Of a stretch of 50,486 nt of DNA, positions 34,301 to 42,831 are shown piece after piece. The stretch is from Streptomyces hydrogenans (GTDB taxonomy: Bacteria > Actinomycetota > Actinomycetes > Streptomycetales > Streptomycetaceae): NCBI RefSeq assembly GCF_014656075.1, contig NZ_BNBS01000055.1, forward strand, positions 1 through 50,486. The letters are read 5' to 3'. Below the pieces are notes generated by a model. It had not been told where the DNA came from, searched no databases, and saw only the letters and a list, made by a program, of their open reading frames with translations. A program made the translations under genes and the position numbers. Position 1 is the stretch's first letter. Each line of letters begins with the position of its first letter.

Positions 34301-37300
34301 GCGAACTCCTCCTCGGTGCGCCCGGTGACGGGGCTGCCGACCACGATCTCGTCCTGCCCGGACCAGCGGTGCAGCAGCAGGTAGTACGCGGTGAGCAGCA
34401 CCGTGTACACGGTGACGTTGTGCTCCCGGGCCAGCGCGTGCACCCGGGCGCTGAGCTCGTCGTCGAGCTGGAAGAACTCCGAGGCGCCGTTGTCGGTCTG
34501 CACCGGCGGGCGCGGCCGGTCGGTGGGCAGTTCGAGCGCCGGGACCTCCCGCGGCAGGTGCTCCCGCCAGTACTCCAGCATCCGCCGCGCCTCGGGCCCG
34601 GCCAGGAAGCGGTTCTGCCGGTTGAGGAAGTCCAGGTAGCGGGCCGGGACCGGGGCCAGCTCCGCCGGCCGGCCGGTGCGCAGCCCGTGGTAGACCTCGA
34701 ACAGCTCCTCGATGAAGGTGAAGGTGGAGATCGCGTCCGAGACGATGTGGTGGACGGCCTTCATCAGCACCCAGCGGTCCGGGGCCCGCCGGAACAGCCG
34801 CAGCCGCACCAGGGGGTCCCGCTCCAGGTCGTACGGCCTGCGGTACTCCGCCACCAGCCGGGAGCGGACCTCGTCCCAGGGCAGCCCGGACACATCGAGA
34901 AGACCGGTGTCGGCGACGGCCTCGGGCCGCACCCGCTGGACCGGACGCCCGTCCTCGGCGGTGATGTTGACGCGCAGGCTCGGATGCCGGGCGATCAGCG
35001 TCCGGAAGGCCTCGAACAGCAGCTCCGGGTCGAGCTCCGCACGCACCTCCACCGCGCCGCCGATGTTGTACGCGAAGCCGTCCGGGTTGAGCTGCCGGAG
35101 GAACCACAGGGCCTGCTGGTTGTGGGTGAGCGGGTGGCACGCCTCGTCGGTGAACGGCTCCACCGCCGTCTCCGCCACCGGACCCCCGGCCGCCGCGAGC
35201 TCGGTCAGCCCCGCGCGCAGCCGCTCGGTCAGCTCGCTCACCGGCCCGTTGCTGAGCAGTGCCACCACCGGCAGCGAGACGCCCAGCTCGGCGTGGACCC
35301 GGGCCCGCAGCTCCATCGCGAGCAGCGAGTCCAGACCGAGCGAGCCGAGCCGGGCGTCCGCGTCGACCAGCTCCGGCCGCACCCGCAGCACACCCGCCGC
35401 GAGGGCCGCGAACCGCTCGGTCACCAGCGCCGTACGCGCCGGCTCGTCGGCGGCGCGGAACGCGTCGAGCAGACTGCCGCCCTGCCCCGCCGGGACCTCC
35501 CGGGCCGCCGCGGCGGCGAGCGCCGACACCAGCGGCGGCGGGGTGGGGTACCAGGACAGGAACACCGGCCAGTCCACCACCGTGGCCACCAGCAACTGGG
35601 CCCGGTCCTGCCCGATCACCCGCTCCAGGACCGCCATGCCCGCCTCCGGCGCCAGCGAGCTCATCCCGCGCGCGTCCCGGTAGTGGGCGACCAGCCCGAG
35701 CTCCTCGATCATGCCGGTGGCCCACGGCCCCCAGTCCAGGCTGAGCGCCGGCAGACCGAGTGCCCGGCGGTGATGGGCGAGCGCGTCCAGGAACGCGTTC
35801 CCTGCCGCGTAGTTGACCTGACCGGCCGTGGTCAGCAGCGAGGCGACCGACGCGAACAGCACGAAGTGCTCGACCGGCTCCTCGCGCAGCAGCCGGTGCA
35901 GCAGGTACCCGCCGTGCACCTTCGGCCCGTAGCCCGCGTCGAAGGCTTCGCGGTCCAACGACGGCAGCAGGACGTCCCGCACCTGCCCCGCGAGATGGAA
36001 CACGCCCCGCACCGGCGGCAGACCGGCGGCCCGACGCCCGGCCAGCCAGCCCTCCATGGCCGCCGTGTCGGTCACGTCGACCGCGGCGACCAGCACCTCC
36101 GCGCCGAGCGCTTCGAGCTCGCGCAGGAACGCGACCCGCCGTCCCTCGGGGCCGCCCGGATCGAGCCTCCGCCACGCGCCGCGCTCCGGCACGCCGGTGC
36201 GGCCGAGCAGGACCAGGCGCCGGGCCCCGCGCCGTACCAGGGTGCGGCAGAGCAGCCGCCCCAGCGCCCCGAACGCGCCCGTGACCAGATAGGCGCCGTC
36301 CGTGCGCAGCCGCAGCGGCAGGGGACGGGTCAGCCCCACGGGCGGACGCAGCCGGCTGCGGTGCCGCCGCCCGGACCGCAGCGCGATCTCGCACTCCCCG
36401 TCGTCCGCGGTGAGCGCGCGCAGCAGCGCCTCGGCCTCGCCGGGACCCCCGGCCGGGTCGAGATCGATCAGCTTGCCGCTGTGACCGGTGAGCTCCTGCT
36501 GCCACAGCACCCGGCCGATGCCCCAGGCGGGCGCGCCGAACGGCTCCACCGGCTCGCCCGGCACCACCGCCTGGGCGCCCCGGGTGACGATGTGCAGGCG
36601 CCCCTCCGGGCACGCCTCGGGCAGCACCTGGGCGAGCGGGACGAGCGAGTAGCCGCCGAGCGTGCCGATCCCGTCGAGGTCCGCCGCGTCGACCGTGTCC
36701 AGCGGCGGCAGATCGAGGTTCCACAGATGCACCACGGCTCCGAACCCCGAACCGAGTTCGTCGAACAGCCTGCGCAGATCGGCCGCCGAACCGGGCCGTA
36801 CGGTCACGTGCCGGGCCCCGCTCCGGTAACGGCTCCCCGGGCGGACCAGTCGGCACCGTCCGCCGCGCGCCACGACCGCCTCGGCCAGCCGCGCGCCGAG
36901 CCCGCCCTCGTCGGCGAAGACCACGAGGTCGGGCGCGGGGGAGCCGCCGGGGCCGTCCCCGGTCCCCTCGGCGGTCCCGCCGTCCTCCGGCGCCTCGGCG
37001 GGCGCCTCCTCCCAGACCACCTCGGCCAGCCAGCCGTCGATGGTGCCGAGCTTCACCGAGGAGGCCACCCGGTCCACCGCCGCCGCGCGGAAGCCGCTGA
37101 TCCGGCCGAGCGGCGTCCCGTCCTCGGCGTACAGGGCGAGGTCGCCGACCAGTTCCCCGGCGCTCTCCGCGGTCACCGTCGCGTGCGCCCACAGGGCCCG
37201 GTCGCCGACCGCGTCCAGCCGCAGCTCCGCGATGCCGACGGGCAGCCGGATCCCGGCGGACCCGCCGTCGTCCGGCGTCATCGCGGTGAGCACGGTCTGG

Positions 37301-40300
37301 AAGCAGGCGTCCAGGAGCACGGGGTGCACATGGCAGTCCGCGGCCCCGTCGCCCATGCCCGGGGTGGGACGGATCAGCGACAGTGCCTCGCCGGGCGCCG
37401 TCCACACCTCGTCGATCGCCCGGAACGCCGGGCCGTAGTGGTAGCCGAGCGCCGCCAGCTCGCCGTAGCACGCCTCCCGGTCGAGCCGGCGCCCCGCTCG
37501 CGCCCGTACCGCGTCCGCGTCCAGCGGTTCCGCGTGCCGGCGCGGCTGCCCGGTGCGGACGACCCCGCTCGCGTGGACCGTACGGTCCGGAGTCCCGGTC
37601 CCGGAACCGGCGAGGGAGGCGATGGCGAACCCGGACTCCTCCGGCGCGAAGGCCAGCTGGACGGTCGTCGCCTCGCCGTCGGGCAGGAACAGGGCCCGGG
37701 AGAACTCGACGTCGGCCAGGGTGGCCGTGTCGCCGCCGGTCAGCGCCCGGACCGCCTGCGCGGCCATCTCCAGGTACCCGGCGGCCGGGAAGACCGTGCT
37801 GTCCTCGATCCGGTGGTCGGCCAGGTACGCCAGTCGCTCGGTGTCCAGGCGGCTTTCCCAGGTCGGCTGCAGCGCGGAGGTCCGCCGGCCGAGCAGCGGG
37901 TGGTCCAGCCGGCCGAGCCGGATCTGCTCCACCGGCGCGGGCTCCACCCAGTACCGCTCCCGCTGCCACGGATAGCCCGGCAGCGGCACCGGCCGCCCCA
38001 CGGGCTGGAGCACCGACCAGTCCACGTCGACACCCAGCGTGTACAGCTCCGCCAGGGAGCGGGCGAACCGCTCGGGCTCGTCCTCCCGGCGCCGGATCGA
38101 CGGCAGCGTCACGCCCTCGACGGCCCGGCCCTCCAGGCACTCCCGGATCGAGTGGCCGAGCACCGGGTGCGGACCGATCTCCAGGAACAGCGTGTACCCG
38201 TCGTCGACGAGCCGGTCGACCGCGGCACGGAACCGGACGGGCCGCCGGACGTTCTCCCACCAGTACGCGGCGTCCAGCTCCGGCCCCAGCGCACGCCCCT
38301 CGCGGGCGGTGAGGTACAGCGGCAGACCGGCGGCACGCGGCGCGATCCCGGCCAGCGCCTCGTGCAGCTCGGCCTCGATCGGGTCCATCCGCACGCTGTG
38401 ATACGGCACTTCGACGTCGAGGAACCGGGCGAAGACCTGCTCCCGCTCCAGCCGCCCGGCGAGCTCCCCGAGGGTGTCCCGGTCCCCGGACAGCGTCACC
38501 GACGCCGGGCTGTTCACGGCGGCGACCGACACCCGGTCCCGGTACGGGCGGACCAGCCGCTCGGCCTCGTCCTCGGACAGGTTCGCCGCCAGCATCGCGC
38601 CGGTGCCCGCGAGCCGGTGCTGGAGGGCGCTGCGCGCCAGCGCGATCCGGACGGCGTCCTCCAGCCCGTACACCCCGGCCAGGTGGAAGGCCGCGATCTC
38701 GCCGGTGCTGTGCCCGACGACGGCGTCCGGCCGCACCCCGTGGTGCTCCCACAGCGCCGCGAGCCCCACCTGGACGGCGAAGTTGGCGGGCTGGGCGAGC
38801 CAGGTCTCGGCCATCCGGGACTCCGCCTCGGGCCGGGTCAGCTCGTCGAGCAGCGACCAGCCCGCCTGGCGCCGGACCTCTCCGTCGCAGCGCTCGACCG
38901 CCTCCCGGAACACGGGCTCGGAGTCGAGGAGCTCGCGCCCCATGCCCCACCACTGCGGCCCCATGCCGGTGAACACCCACACCAGCCGCCGCGCCCCGGC
39001 CTCCCGGAGGCGGCTCCGCACGGCCCGGGGGTGCTGTTCCCCGCGCTCGCAGGCGGCCAGCACCTCGTCGAGGGAGCCGGGCGGGTCGAGGGGGGAGTGG
39101 ACGACGGCGAGGCGCTCCTCGAAGTGCTGGCGGCGGTGGGCCAGGGTGTGCCCGACGTCCGCGAGGGACACTCCGGCGGCGAGTTCGCGGCGGACGCCCG
39201 CGGCCAGTTCGGCCGGACCCGACGCGTGCCGGGCGCTCAGCGGGAGGACGGAGCGGGCGGGCGTCCGGGCCGTCGCGTGCGGCTCCTGCGGCGGGCGGGG
39301 CGGCGCCTCCTCCAGCAGGACGTGGGCGTTGGTGCCGCCGAAGCCGAAGGAGTTGACGCCCGCCCGCGCGGGTCCCTCGTGCTCCGGCCAGTCGACCGGT
39401 GCGGTCGGGATCTCGAAGGGCAGCGCGGCGAAGTCGATGGCGGGGTTGGGCTGTTCGAGGTTCAGGTGCGGTGGGATGCGGCGGTGCCGGAGGGCCAGCG
39501 CCGTCTTGATCAGGCCCGCGACGCCGGCGGCGGCCTCCGTGTGCCCGATGTTGGTCTTGACCGAGCCGACGTAGCACCGCGCGCCGGGCGCCCGGCCCTG
39601 CGCCAGCACCCGGCCCAGCGCCCGCGCTTCGATCGGGTCGCCGACGGGGGTGGAGGTGCCGTGCGCCTCGACGTACTGGAGGCTGCCCGGTGACACTCCC
39701 GCCTCGGCGCAGACCCGCTCGATGAGCGTGGCCTGGGCGTCGGCGCTGGGCACGGTGATGCCGTTGGTCCGTCCGTCCTGGTTCACCCCGCTGCCGATCA
39801 CCACGGCGTGCACCGGGTCGCCGTCGCGCAGCGCGTCCGAGAGGCGCTTGAGCGCCACGACGCCGACGCCCTCGGCCCGTACGTAACCGTCGGCGGAGGC
39901 GTCGAAGGCGCGGGAGCGTCCGTCCGGGGAGAGGAAGCCGCCCTTGGTCTCGGCGATGGTGTACTGCGGCGCGAGGTGCAGCAGGGTGCCTCCGGCCAGG
40001 GCGAGTTCGCTCTCGCCGCGCCGCAGGCTCTGGCAGGCCAAGTGGACCGCGACCAGGGAGGAGCTGCACGCCGTGTCGATCGAGACGCTGGGGCCGCGGA
40101 AGTCGAGGCAGTGCGAGATGCGGTTCGAGACCATCGTCATCATCGTGCCGGTCGCGGTGTGCGCGGCCAGCGTCTCGAAGCCGAGGTCGGCGAACTGCAG
40201 GATCTTGTAGTCCAGGGTGAAGGCGCCGATGAAGACGCCGACGTCCCGCCCGGCCAGTTCGGCGGGCCGCTGCCCGCCGTCCTCCAGCGCCTCCCAGGAC

Positions 40301-40617
40301 ACCTCCAGGAGCTTGCGCTGCTGCGGGTCCATGTGCTCGGCCTCGCGCGGACTGATCCCGAAGAAGTGGGGGTCGAACTCGTCGAAGCCGTCGATGTAGC
40401 CGCCCCGCCCGCCGGTCAGCCGGCCCGGCTTGGCCCGGTCGCGGCTGCCGAGGGTCGCGGTGTCGTACCGGTCCGCCGGGGTGGGGACGAGACAGTCCCG
40501 GCCTTCGATCAGATTGCGCCAGAAGGACCGGTGGTCACCCGCGTGTCCGGGGAGCCGGCAGCCGATGCCGATGATGGCGACCTTGTCGCGGTGGGCGGAG
40601 CTGGGTGAGTCCGTCAT
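31291..40617 (-). CDS. ftdB: Iterative hybrid PKS-NRPS for polycyclic tetramate macrolactam (FtdB/IkaA-like)
   Basis: A 3108-aa megasynthase that builds two polyene chains, joins them to ornithine and releases a tetramic acid. Domains in order: KS ~10-440 (C184, H319, H359); AT ~545-845 (S637 in GHSTGE, PYHS with H740); DH ~905-1190 (H935, D1103); KR ~1205-1645 (S1590, Y1603, N1607); ACP (S1764); condensation ~1825-2250 (HHIVSDA, 1956-1962); adenylation ~2285-2780; PCP (S2830); thioesterase ~2890-3105 (S2952 in GYSLGG). There is no ER and no methyltransferase domain. Adenylation pocket residues read by alignment to PheA are D2478, V2479, G2482, E2521, V2547, I2549, S2575, I2583, D2584 and K2775. 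That is DVGEVISIDK, very close to the L-ornithine code DVGEIGSIDK. This domain string is diagnostic of PTM synthases. Confidence 0.95.
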   Translation of the reverse strand: MTDSPSSAHRDKVAIIGIGCRLPGHAGDHRSFWRNLIEGRDCLVPTPADRYDTATLGSRDRAKPGRLTGGRGGYIDGFDEFDPHFFGISPREAEHMDPQQRKLLEVSWEALEDGGQRPAELAGRDVGVFIGAFTLDYKILQFADLGFETLAAHTATGTMMTMVSNRISHCLDFRGPSVSIDTACSSSLVAVHLACQSLRRGESELALAGGTLLHLAPQYTIAETKGGFLSPDGRSRAFDASADGYVRAEGVGVVALKRLSDALRDGDPVHAVVIGSGVNQDGRTNGITVPSADAQATLIERVCAEAGVSPGSLQYVEAHGTSTPVGDPIEARALGRVLAQGRAPGARCYVGSVKTNIGHTEAAAGVAGLIKTALALRHRRIPPHLNLEQPNPAIDFAALPFEIPTAPVDWPEHEGPARAGVNSFGFGGTNAHVLLEEAPPRPPQEPHATARTPARSVLPLSARHASGPAELAAGVRRELAAGVSLADVGHTLAHRRQHFEERLAVVHSPLDPPGSLDEVLAACERGEQHPRAVRSRLREAGARRLVWVFTGMGPQWWGMGRELLDSEPVFREAVERCDGEVRRQAGWSLLDELTRPEAESRMAETWLAQPANFAVQVGLAALWEHHGVRPDAVVGHSTGEIAAFHLAGVYGLEDAVRIALARSALQHRLAGTGAMLAANLSEDEAERLVRPYRDRVSVAAVNSPASVTLSGDRDTLGELAGRLEREQVFARFLDVEVPYHSVRMDPIEAELHEALAGIAPRAAGLPLYLTAREGRALGPELDAAYWWENVRRPVRFRAAVDRLVDDGYTLFLEIGPHPVLGHSIRECLEGRAVEGVTLPSIRRREDEPERFARSLAELYTLGVDVDWSVLQPVGRPVPLPGYPWQRERYWVEPAPVEQIRLGRLDHPLLGRRTSALQPTWESRLDTERLAYLADHRIEDSTVFPAAGYLEMAAQAVRALTGGDTATLADVEFSRALFLPDGEATTVQLAFAPEESGFAIASLAGSGTGTPDRTVHASGVVRTGQPRRHAEPLDADAVRARAGRRLDREACYGELAALGYHYGPAFRAIDEVWTAPGEALSLIRPTPGMGDGAADCHVHPVLLDACFQTVLTAMTPDDGGSAGIRLPVGIAELRLDAVGDRALWAHATVTAESAGELVGDLALYAEDGTPLGRISGFRAAAVDRVASSVKLGTIDGWLAEVVWEEAPAEAPEDGGTAEGTGDGPGGSPAPDLVVFADEGGLGARLAEAVVARGGRCRLVRPGSRYRSGARHVTVRPGSAADLRRLFDELGSGFGAVVHLWNLDLPPLDTVDAADLDGIGTLGGYSLVPLAQVLPEACPEGRLHIVTRGAQAVVPGEPVEPFGAPAWGIGRVLWQQELTGHSGKLIDLDPAGGPGEAEALLRALTADDGECEIALRSGRRHRSRLRPPVGLTRPLPLRLRTDGAYLVTGAFGALGRLLCRTLVRRGARRLVLLGRTGVPERGAWRRLDPGGPEGRRVAFLRELEALGAEVLVAAVDVTDTAAMEGWLAGRRAAGLPPVRGVFHLAGQVRDVLLPSLDREAFDAGYGPKVHGGYLLHRLLREEPVEHFVLFASVASLLTTAGQVNYAAGNAFLDALAHHRRALGLPALSLDWGPWATGMIEELGLVAHYRDARGMSSLAPEAGMAVLERVIGQDRAQLLVATVVDWPVFLSWYPTPPPLVSALAAAAAREVPAGQGGSLLDAFRAADEPARTALVTERFAALAAGVLRVRPELVDADARLGSLGLDSLLAMELRARVHAELGVSLPVVALLSNGPVSELTERLRAGLTELAAAGGPVAETAVEPFTDEACHPLTHNQQALWFLRQLNPDGFAYNIGGAVEVRAELDPELLFEAFRTLIARHPSLRVNITAEDGRPVQRVRPEAVADTGLLDVSGLPWDEVRSRLVAEYRRPYDLERDPLVRLRLFRRAPDRWVLMKAVHHIVSDAISTFTFIEELFEVYHGLRTGRPAELAPVPARYLDFLNRQNRFLAGPEARRMLEYWREHLPREVPALELPTDRPRPPVQTDNGASEFFQLDDELSARVHALAREHNVTVYTVLLTAYYLLLHRWSGQDEIVVGSPVTGRTEEEFASVYGYFVNPLPLHVSLAGEPSVAELLGRVRDTVLGGLDNQEYPFVLLVEQLGLQRDPSRSAVFQAMFILLTHKVAVERFGYALEYIELPEEEGQFDVTLSAYEDRSDGRFHCVLKYNTDLFDAATVRRMATHYRTLLDGLTRAEGGRPAARLPMLEAGERERIVTGFGGVGRRIDHDVPVHELIGKIAAQFPEAVAVSVPGGRRLGYRELDQRSRRVAASLREHGVGAGTVVAVRLAKSPELVIALLAVLRAGGAYLPLDPDHPAERLAELMENAGATLVLTDGRPGEAARLPGRPVTLDELDRPGTEERPEPAVGLDRTAYVIHTSGSTGRPKAVRVSHRNLASVFVAWQQEYRLDTDVRVHLQMAGVSFDVFTGDLVRALCSGGTLVLVDRDLLFDTARLYRTMRAEGVDCGEFVPSVARGLLAHCEREGLGLEFMRLVIIGSDAWRVGEHRRLVALCGPGTRVVNSYGLTEATIDSAYYEGRAEGLEPGRMVPIGRPLPNSELYVLDRHGEPVPPGVAGELWIGGAGVADHRLNDPERTAERSVALEPGGEPVRLYRTGDLGHWDAEGVLHLLGRADGQVKVRGHRVETGEVEARLAARPELAQVCVTVRRDETGENVLCAYCVPAPGAVADARELRRHLAEQLPTYLIPAHFTELSALPLTANGKVDPGALPEPRAEAGPERYEPPVTLYETRMAAHWRSLLGLERPGLRDDFFEAGGSSIKLIELIHHLRTEFNASVPVGRLFQTSTLHGMARTLEDVVTGRLPGAEPYLWFNPGADPAATVFCLPPAGGHGLVYRQLAARLPGHRFAAFNYLSGPDKAARYADLAEELHPGGPYTLFGYSLGGNLAFEIAGELERRGRVVDLVLIMDSYRIAEAVALGEEHLAEFEAELAEHLRRHTGSEIVARETVEQAREYLAHCGAHPSLGVLGAPIAVISDQDKLLRFAADEPGGWHGVTAAGCTVREGHGRHAEMLDGSFLDGNAELVRTLLAGGAADGRA

Positions 40618-40734
40618 GGTCCAATCCGGTAGGGACGACGCCTCGGTACGGGCCGGGCGGGGCGTGTGGGGGCACGACGCCGGTACGGCGCGGGGAGGTG
40701 CGCGGTACCGAGCGGGTGCGCGCGGTACGGGGGA

Positions 40735-41640
40735 CTACGCGGTGCGGGGCGGACGGCGCACGGGGTGGAGCAGGCTGGCGACGATCGAGCCGGTCTCCGG
40801 GAACGTGGCGGGGTCCTTGACGCCGACGATCGCCGGGCGGCGGTCCGGTCGCCAGGTGAAGCTGCCGAAGAGGCGGTCCCAGACCGAGAGGTCCACGCCG
40901 AAGTGACCGGCCTCGGCCAGGTCGGCGCTGTGGTGCAGCCGGTGTTGCTCGGGAGTGGCCAGGACGTGGTGGAGCGGACCGAGCCGGACGTCCACGTTCG
41001 CGTGCACGAAATAACCCTGAACAAGGGTGAAGAGCGCCACCGCGAAAAGGCAGTCGGTGGAGAATCCGAGAAATCCCAGTGTCAATTGGACGGCGCCTTG
41101 CTTGAAGGCGACATCCAGTAGGTGGTTGACGCCGTTGTTGGCGACGTTCACTTTTCCCGGGACGTGATGGATTCCGTGCACCTTCCACAGCCACCGATTG
41201 GAATGCGCCCAGCGGTGGGCGAGGTAGCCGGCCAGTGAGGAGGCCAGCAGGGCGAGGGGCACCTCGGCCCCGAGAGGGAGCCCCGGCCCCGTGACGGGGG
41301 TCGCGGCCAGAACGGCCGTGACGACCGACTTGCCGAACACGGCGCCGGCCATGGTGAACCCGAAATACGCTGTGTACCAGCACAGTTCCGGGCCGCTCGG
41401 GTGCCAGTCGGTCCGGTGCGGGATCAGCCGCTCCAGTGCCGCGAGATAGACGATGGTGCCGATCAGGAAGAACTGGACGGCCCGGCCGCGGTCCCAGCCG
41501 AAGTGCAGGACCGAGGTGAAGAGCCAGACTGCGGACAGGAGCAGAATCGGGTACGCGGCATAGCGGAGGCACTCGCGGGCGGACGCGCCGATGGTCCACG
41601 AATTCGCCGGCAGCGATCCCTCGTCGGGTCGATCTTCCAT
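40735..41640 (-). CDS. ftdA: Sterol-desaturase-like hydroxylase of PTM cluster (FtdA/SD-like)
   Basis: A 301-aa membrane di-iron oxygenase of the fatty-acid-hydroxylase superfamily. The histidine clusters are visible: AHRWAH (H142, H146), HGIHH (H155, H158, H159), H213, HRLHH (H233, H236, H237) and H246. Four or so hydrophobic segments cover ~28-47, 55-70, 88-112 and 190-212. In PTM clusters this gene comes first and hydroxylates C3 of the ornithine-derived part. ATG 41640 is chosen because GGAG lies 9 nt upstream; an ATG at 41655 is weaker. It is first in the operon, 117 bp before the synthase gene. Confidence 0.9.
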   Translation of the reverse strand: MEDRPDEGSLPANSWTIGASARECLRYAAYPILLLSAVWLFTSVLHFGWDRGRAVQFFLIGTIVYLAALERLIPHRTDWHPSGPELCWYTAYFGFTMAGAVFGKSVVTAVLAATPVTGPGLPLGAEVPLALLASSLAGYLAHRWAHSNRWLWKVHGIHHVPGKVNVANNGVNHLLDVAFKQGAVQLTLGFLGFSTDCLFAVALFTLVQGYFVHANVDVRLGPLHHVLATPEQHRLHHSADLAEAGHFGVDLSVWDRLFGSFTWRPDRRPAIVGVKDPATFPETGSIVASLLHPVRRPPRTA

Positions 41641-42008
41641 GCGGAGAATCTCCATCACATCCGAATGGGGAGTTCGCAGAGTAGCAGCGGACGCGAGGGG
41701 CCGTGAATGAGTGGACGACGTTTTTTGGACAGCGCGGAAAGGGGGCGCGCGAGGGGTATTCATAAGAAGAAGTTCTTTTCGTTCTCCGGTGTTCGTGGGG
41801 CGGGCTGGAGGGCGCGGGGCGCCGGTGCTCGGAAGCAACGATTCCGCACTCGTGCGGACGACGCCGGCCATGTCGGTCGCCACCCGCCCGGAGAGCGGTT
41901 GCCGCGGGTCCCGGGCCCGGCGGATATGCCCGAAACCATCGCCCCGTGCCGCCGCGCCATCCGCTGCCATGCTTCCGGGCAGGTCGTGGACCACCTGTGA
42001 CGTGGGGG
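41641..42008. other. Upstream region of PTM operon, relatively AT-rich, no gene
   Basis: No supported gene. About 41720-41785 is unusually AT-rich for this genome (gttttttgg, ttcataagaagaagttcttt). It should hold the promoter of the whole minus-strand PTM operon. I cannot fix a single -35/-10 pair with confidence. Confidence 0.45.
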
Positions 42009-42200
42009 TGAGCGACGCGGCCAACAGCGGTTCCCGCTGTGGCTGTTCATCCCGGGCCTCTGGACGGTCCTGCTGCTGGTCTGGATCGCGGTGGGCGCCC
42101 TTCTCGGGAACCCTCCCCTCCGCCATGCCTTTGCCCTCGCGGTGACGCTCCCCGGTGTCGTCCGGTGCGTCCTCTCGATCTTCTGGGAGGGCGCCGCCAC
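42009..42200 (+). pseudogene. Fragment of a membrane protein, cut off by IS110 remnant
   Basis: One frame reads RFPLWLFIPGLWTVLLLVWI followed by AVGALLGNPPLRHAFALAVT and ends near FWEG. It is a strongly hydrophobic, protein-like segment. Streptomycetes have small membrane proteins of this look, but I cannot name the family. It has no clear start, and similarity-like sequence ceases just before the IS110 transposase fragment. I read it as a gene broken by insertion. Confidence 0.35.
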
Positions 42201-42224
42201 TCCTCCGTGCCCCAAGGGTGTGCC

Positions 42225-42650
42225 CTCGTGGTGGCCGAGCTTCATCCCCGTCCCGGGACGAGGGGACGCCAGAACCTCGCTCTCCTCGCCGAGATCGGCG
42301 ACGACCGCACCCGCTTCGACACCGCCCGCGACCTGAAGGCCTATGCCAAAAGCGCCCCGGTCACCCGCGAATCCGGACGCAGCCGCCGCGTCAGCCACCG
42401 CCGGATCAAGAACAGCCGGCTCGCGGCAGCCGGCCGGCACCGGGCGTTCGTCGCCCTGACCGCCTCACCCGGAGCCCACGCCCGCTACAACCGCCGACGC
42501 GAGACCGGCGACCGCTACTGCGCAGCCCTCCGCCACCTGTTCAACCGCATGATCGGCCAGCTCCACCACTGCCTGACCATCCGGCAGGAATTCGGTGAAG
42601 CCATCGCCTTCACCCCGCCGACGAAACCTCGGCTTGCCACCGCTGCTTGA
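42225..42650 (+). pseudogene. IS110-family transposase, C-terminal fragment
   Basis: The frame contains LLAEIGDDRTRFDTARDLKA, YAKSAPVTRESGRS, HRRIKNSRLAAAG and FNRMIGQLHHCL. These are the C-terminal transposase_20-type blocks of IS110 elements, with the conserved serine in SAPVT-ESGRS. The N-terminal DEDD catalytic domain is missing and there is no valid start, so it is a truncated remnant. It marks the right side of the PTM cluster. Confidence 0.85.
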
Positions 42651-42831
42651 CCCGATGACCGCATGGGGTGGCCGGGCCGGGGCCGGGGTCGTCCGCTGAC
42701 GGCAGGGGAGAACCGGGCGTGCGGGACGGGACCGCGAGAACTCCGTCCCAGGCGGAGAGGACGGCGGCGGAGGGCGCGGCGCGGCGTGTTTCCCTCCCGC
42801 GGCCGTGACCGGCGGTCCAGGGGACGGCGTC

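Noticed and set aside
31222..39693. A plus-strand open frame of about 2800 codons running antisense through the PKS-NRPS gene
   Set aside because: It is a codon-bias artefact of a GC-rich gene: the product is Arg/Pro/His/Gln/Val-rich, has no domain, and the minus-strand frame contains every expected catalytic motif.
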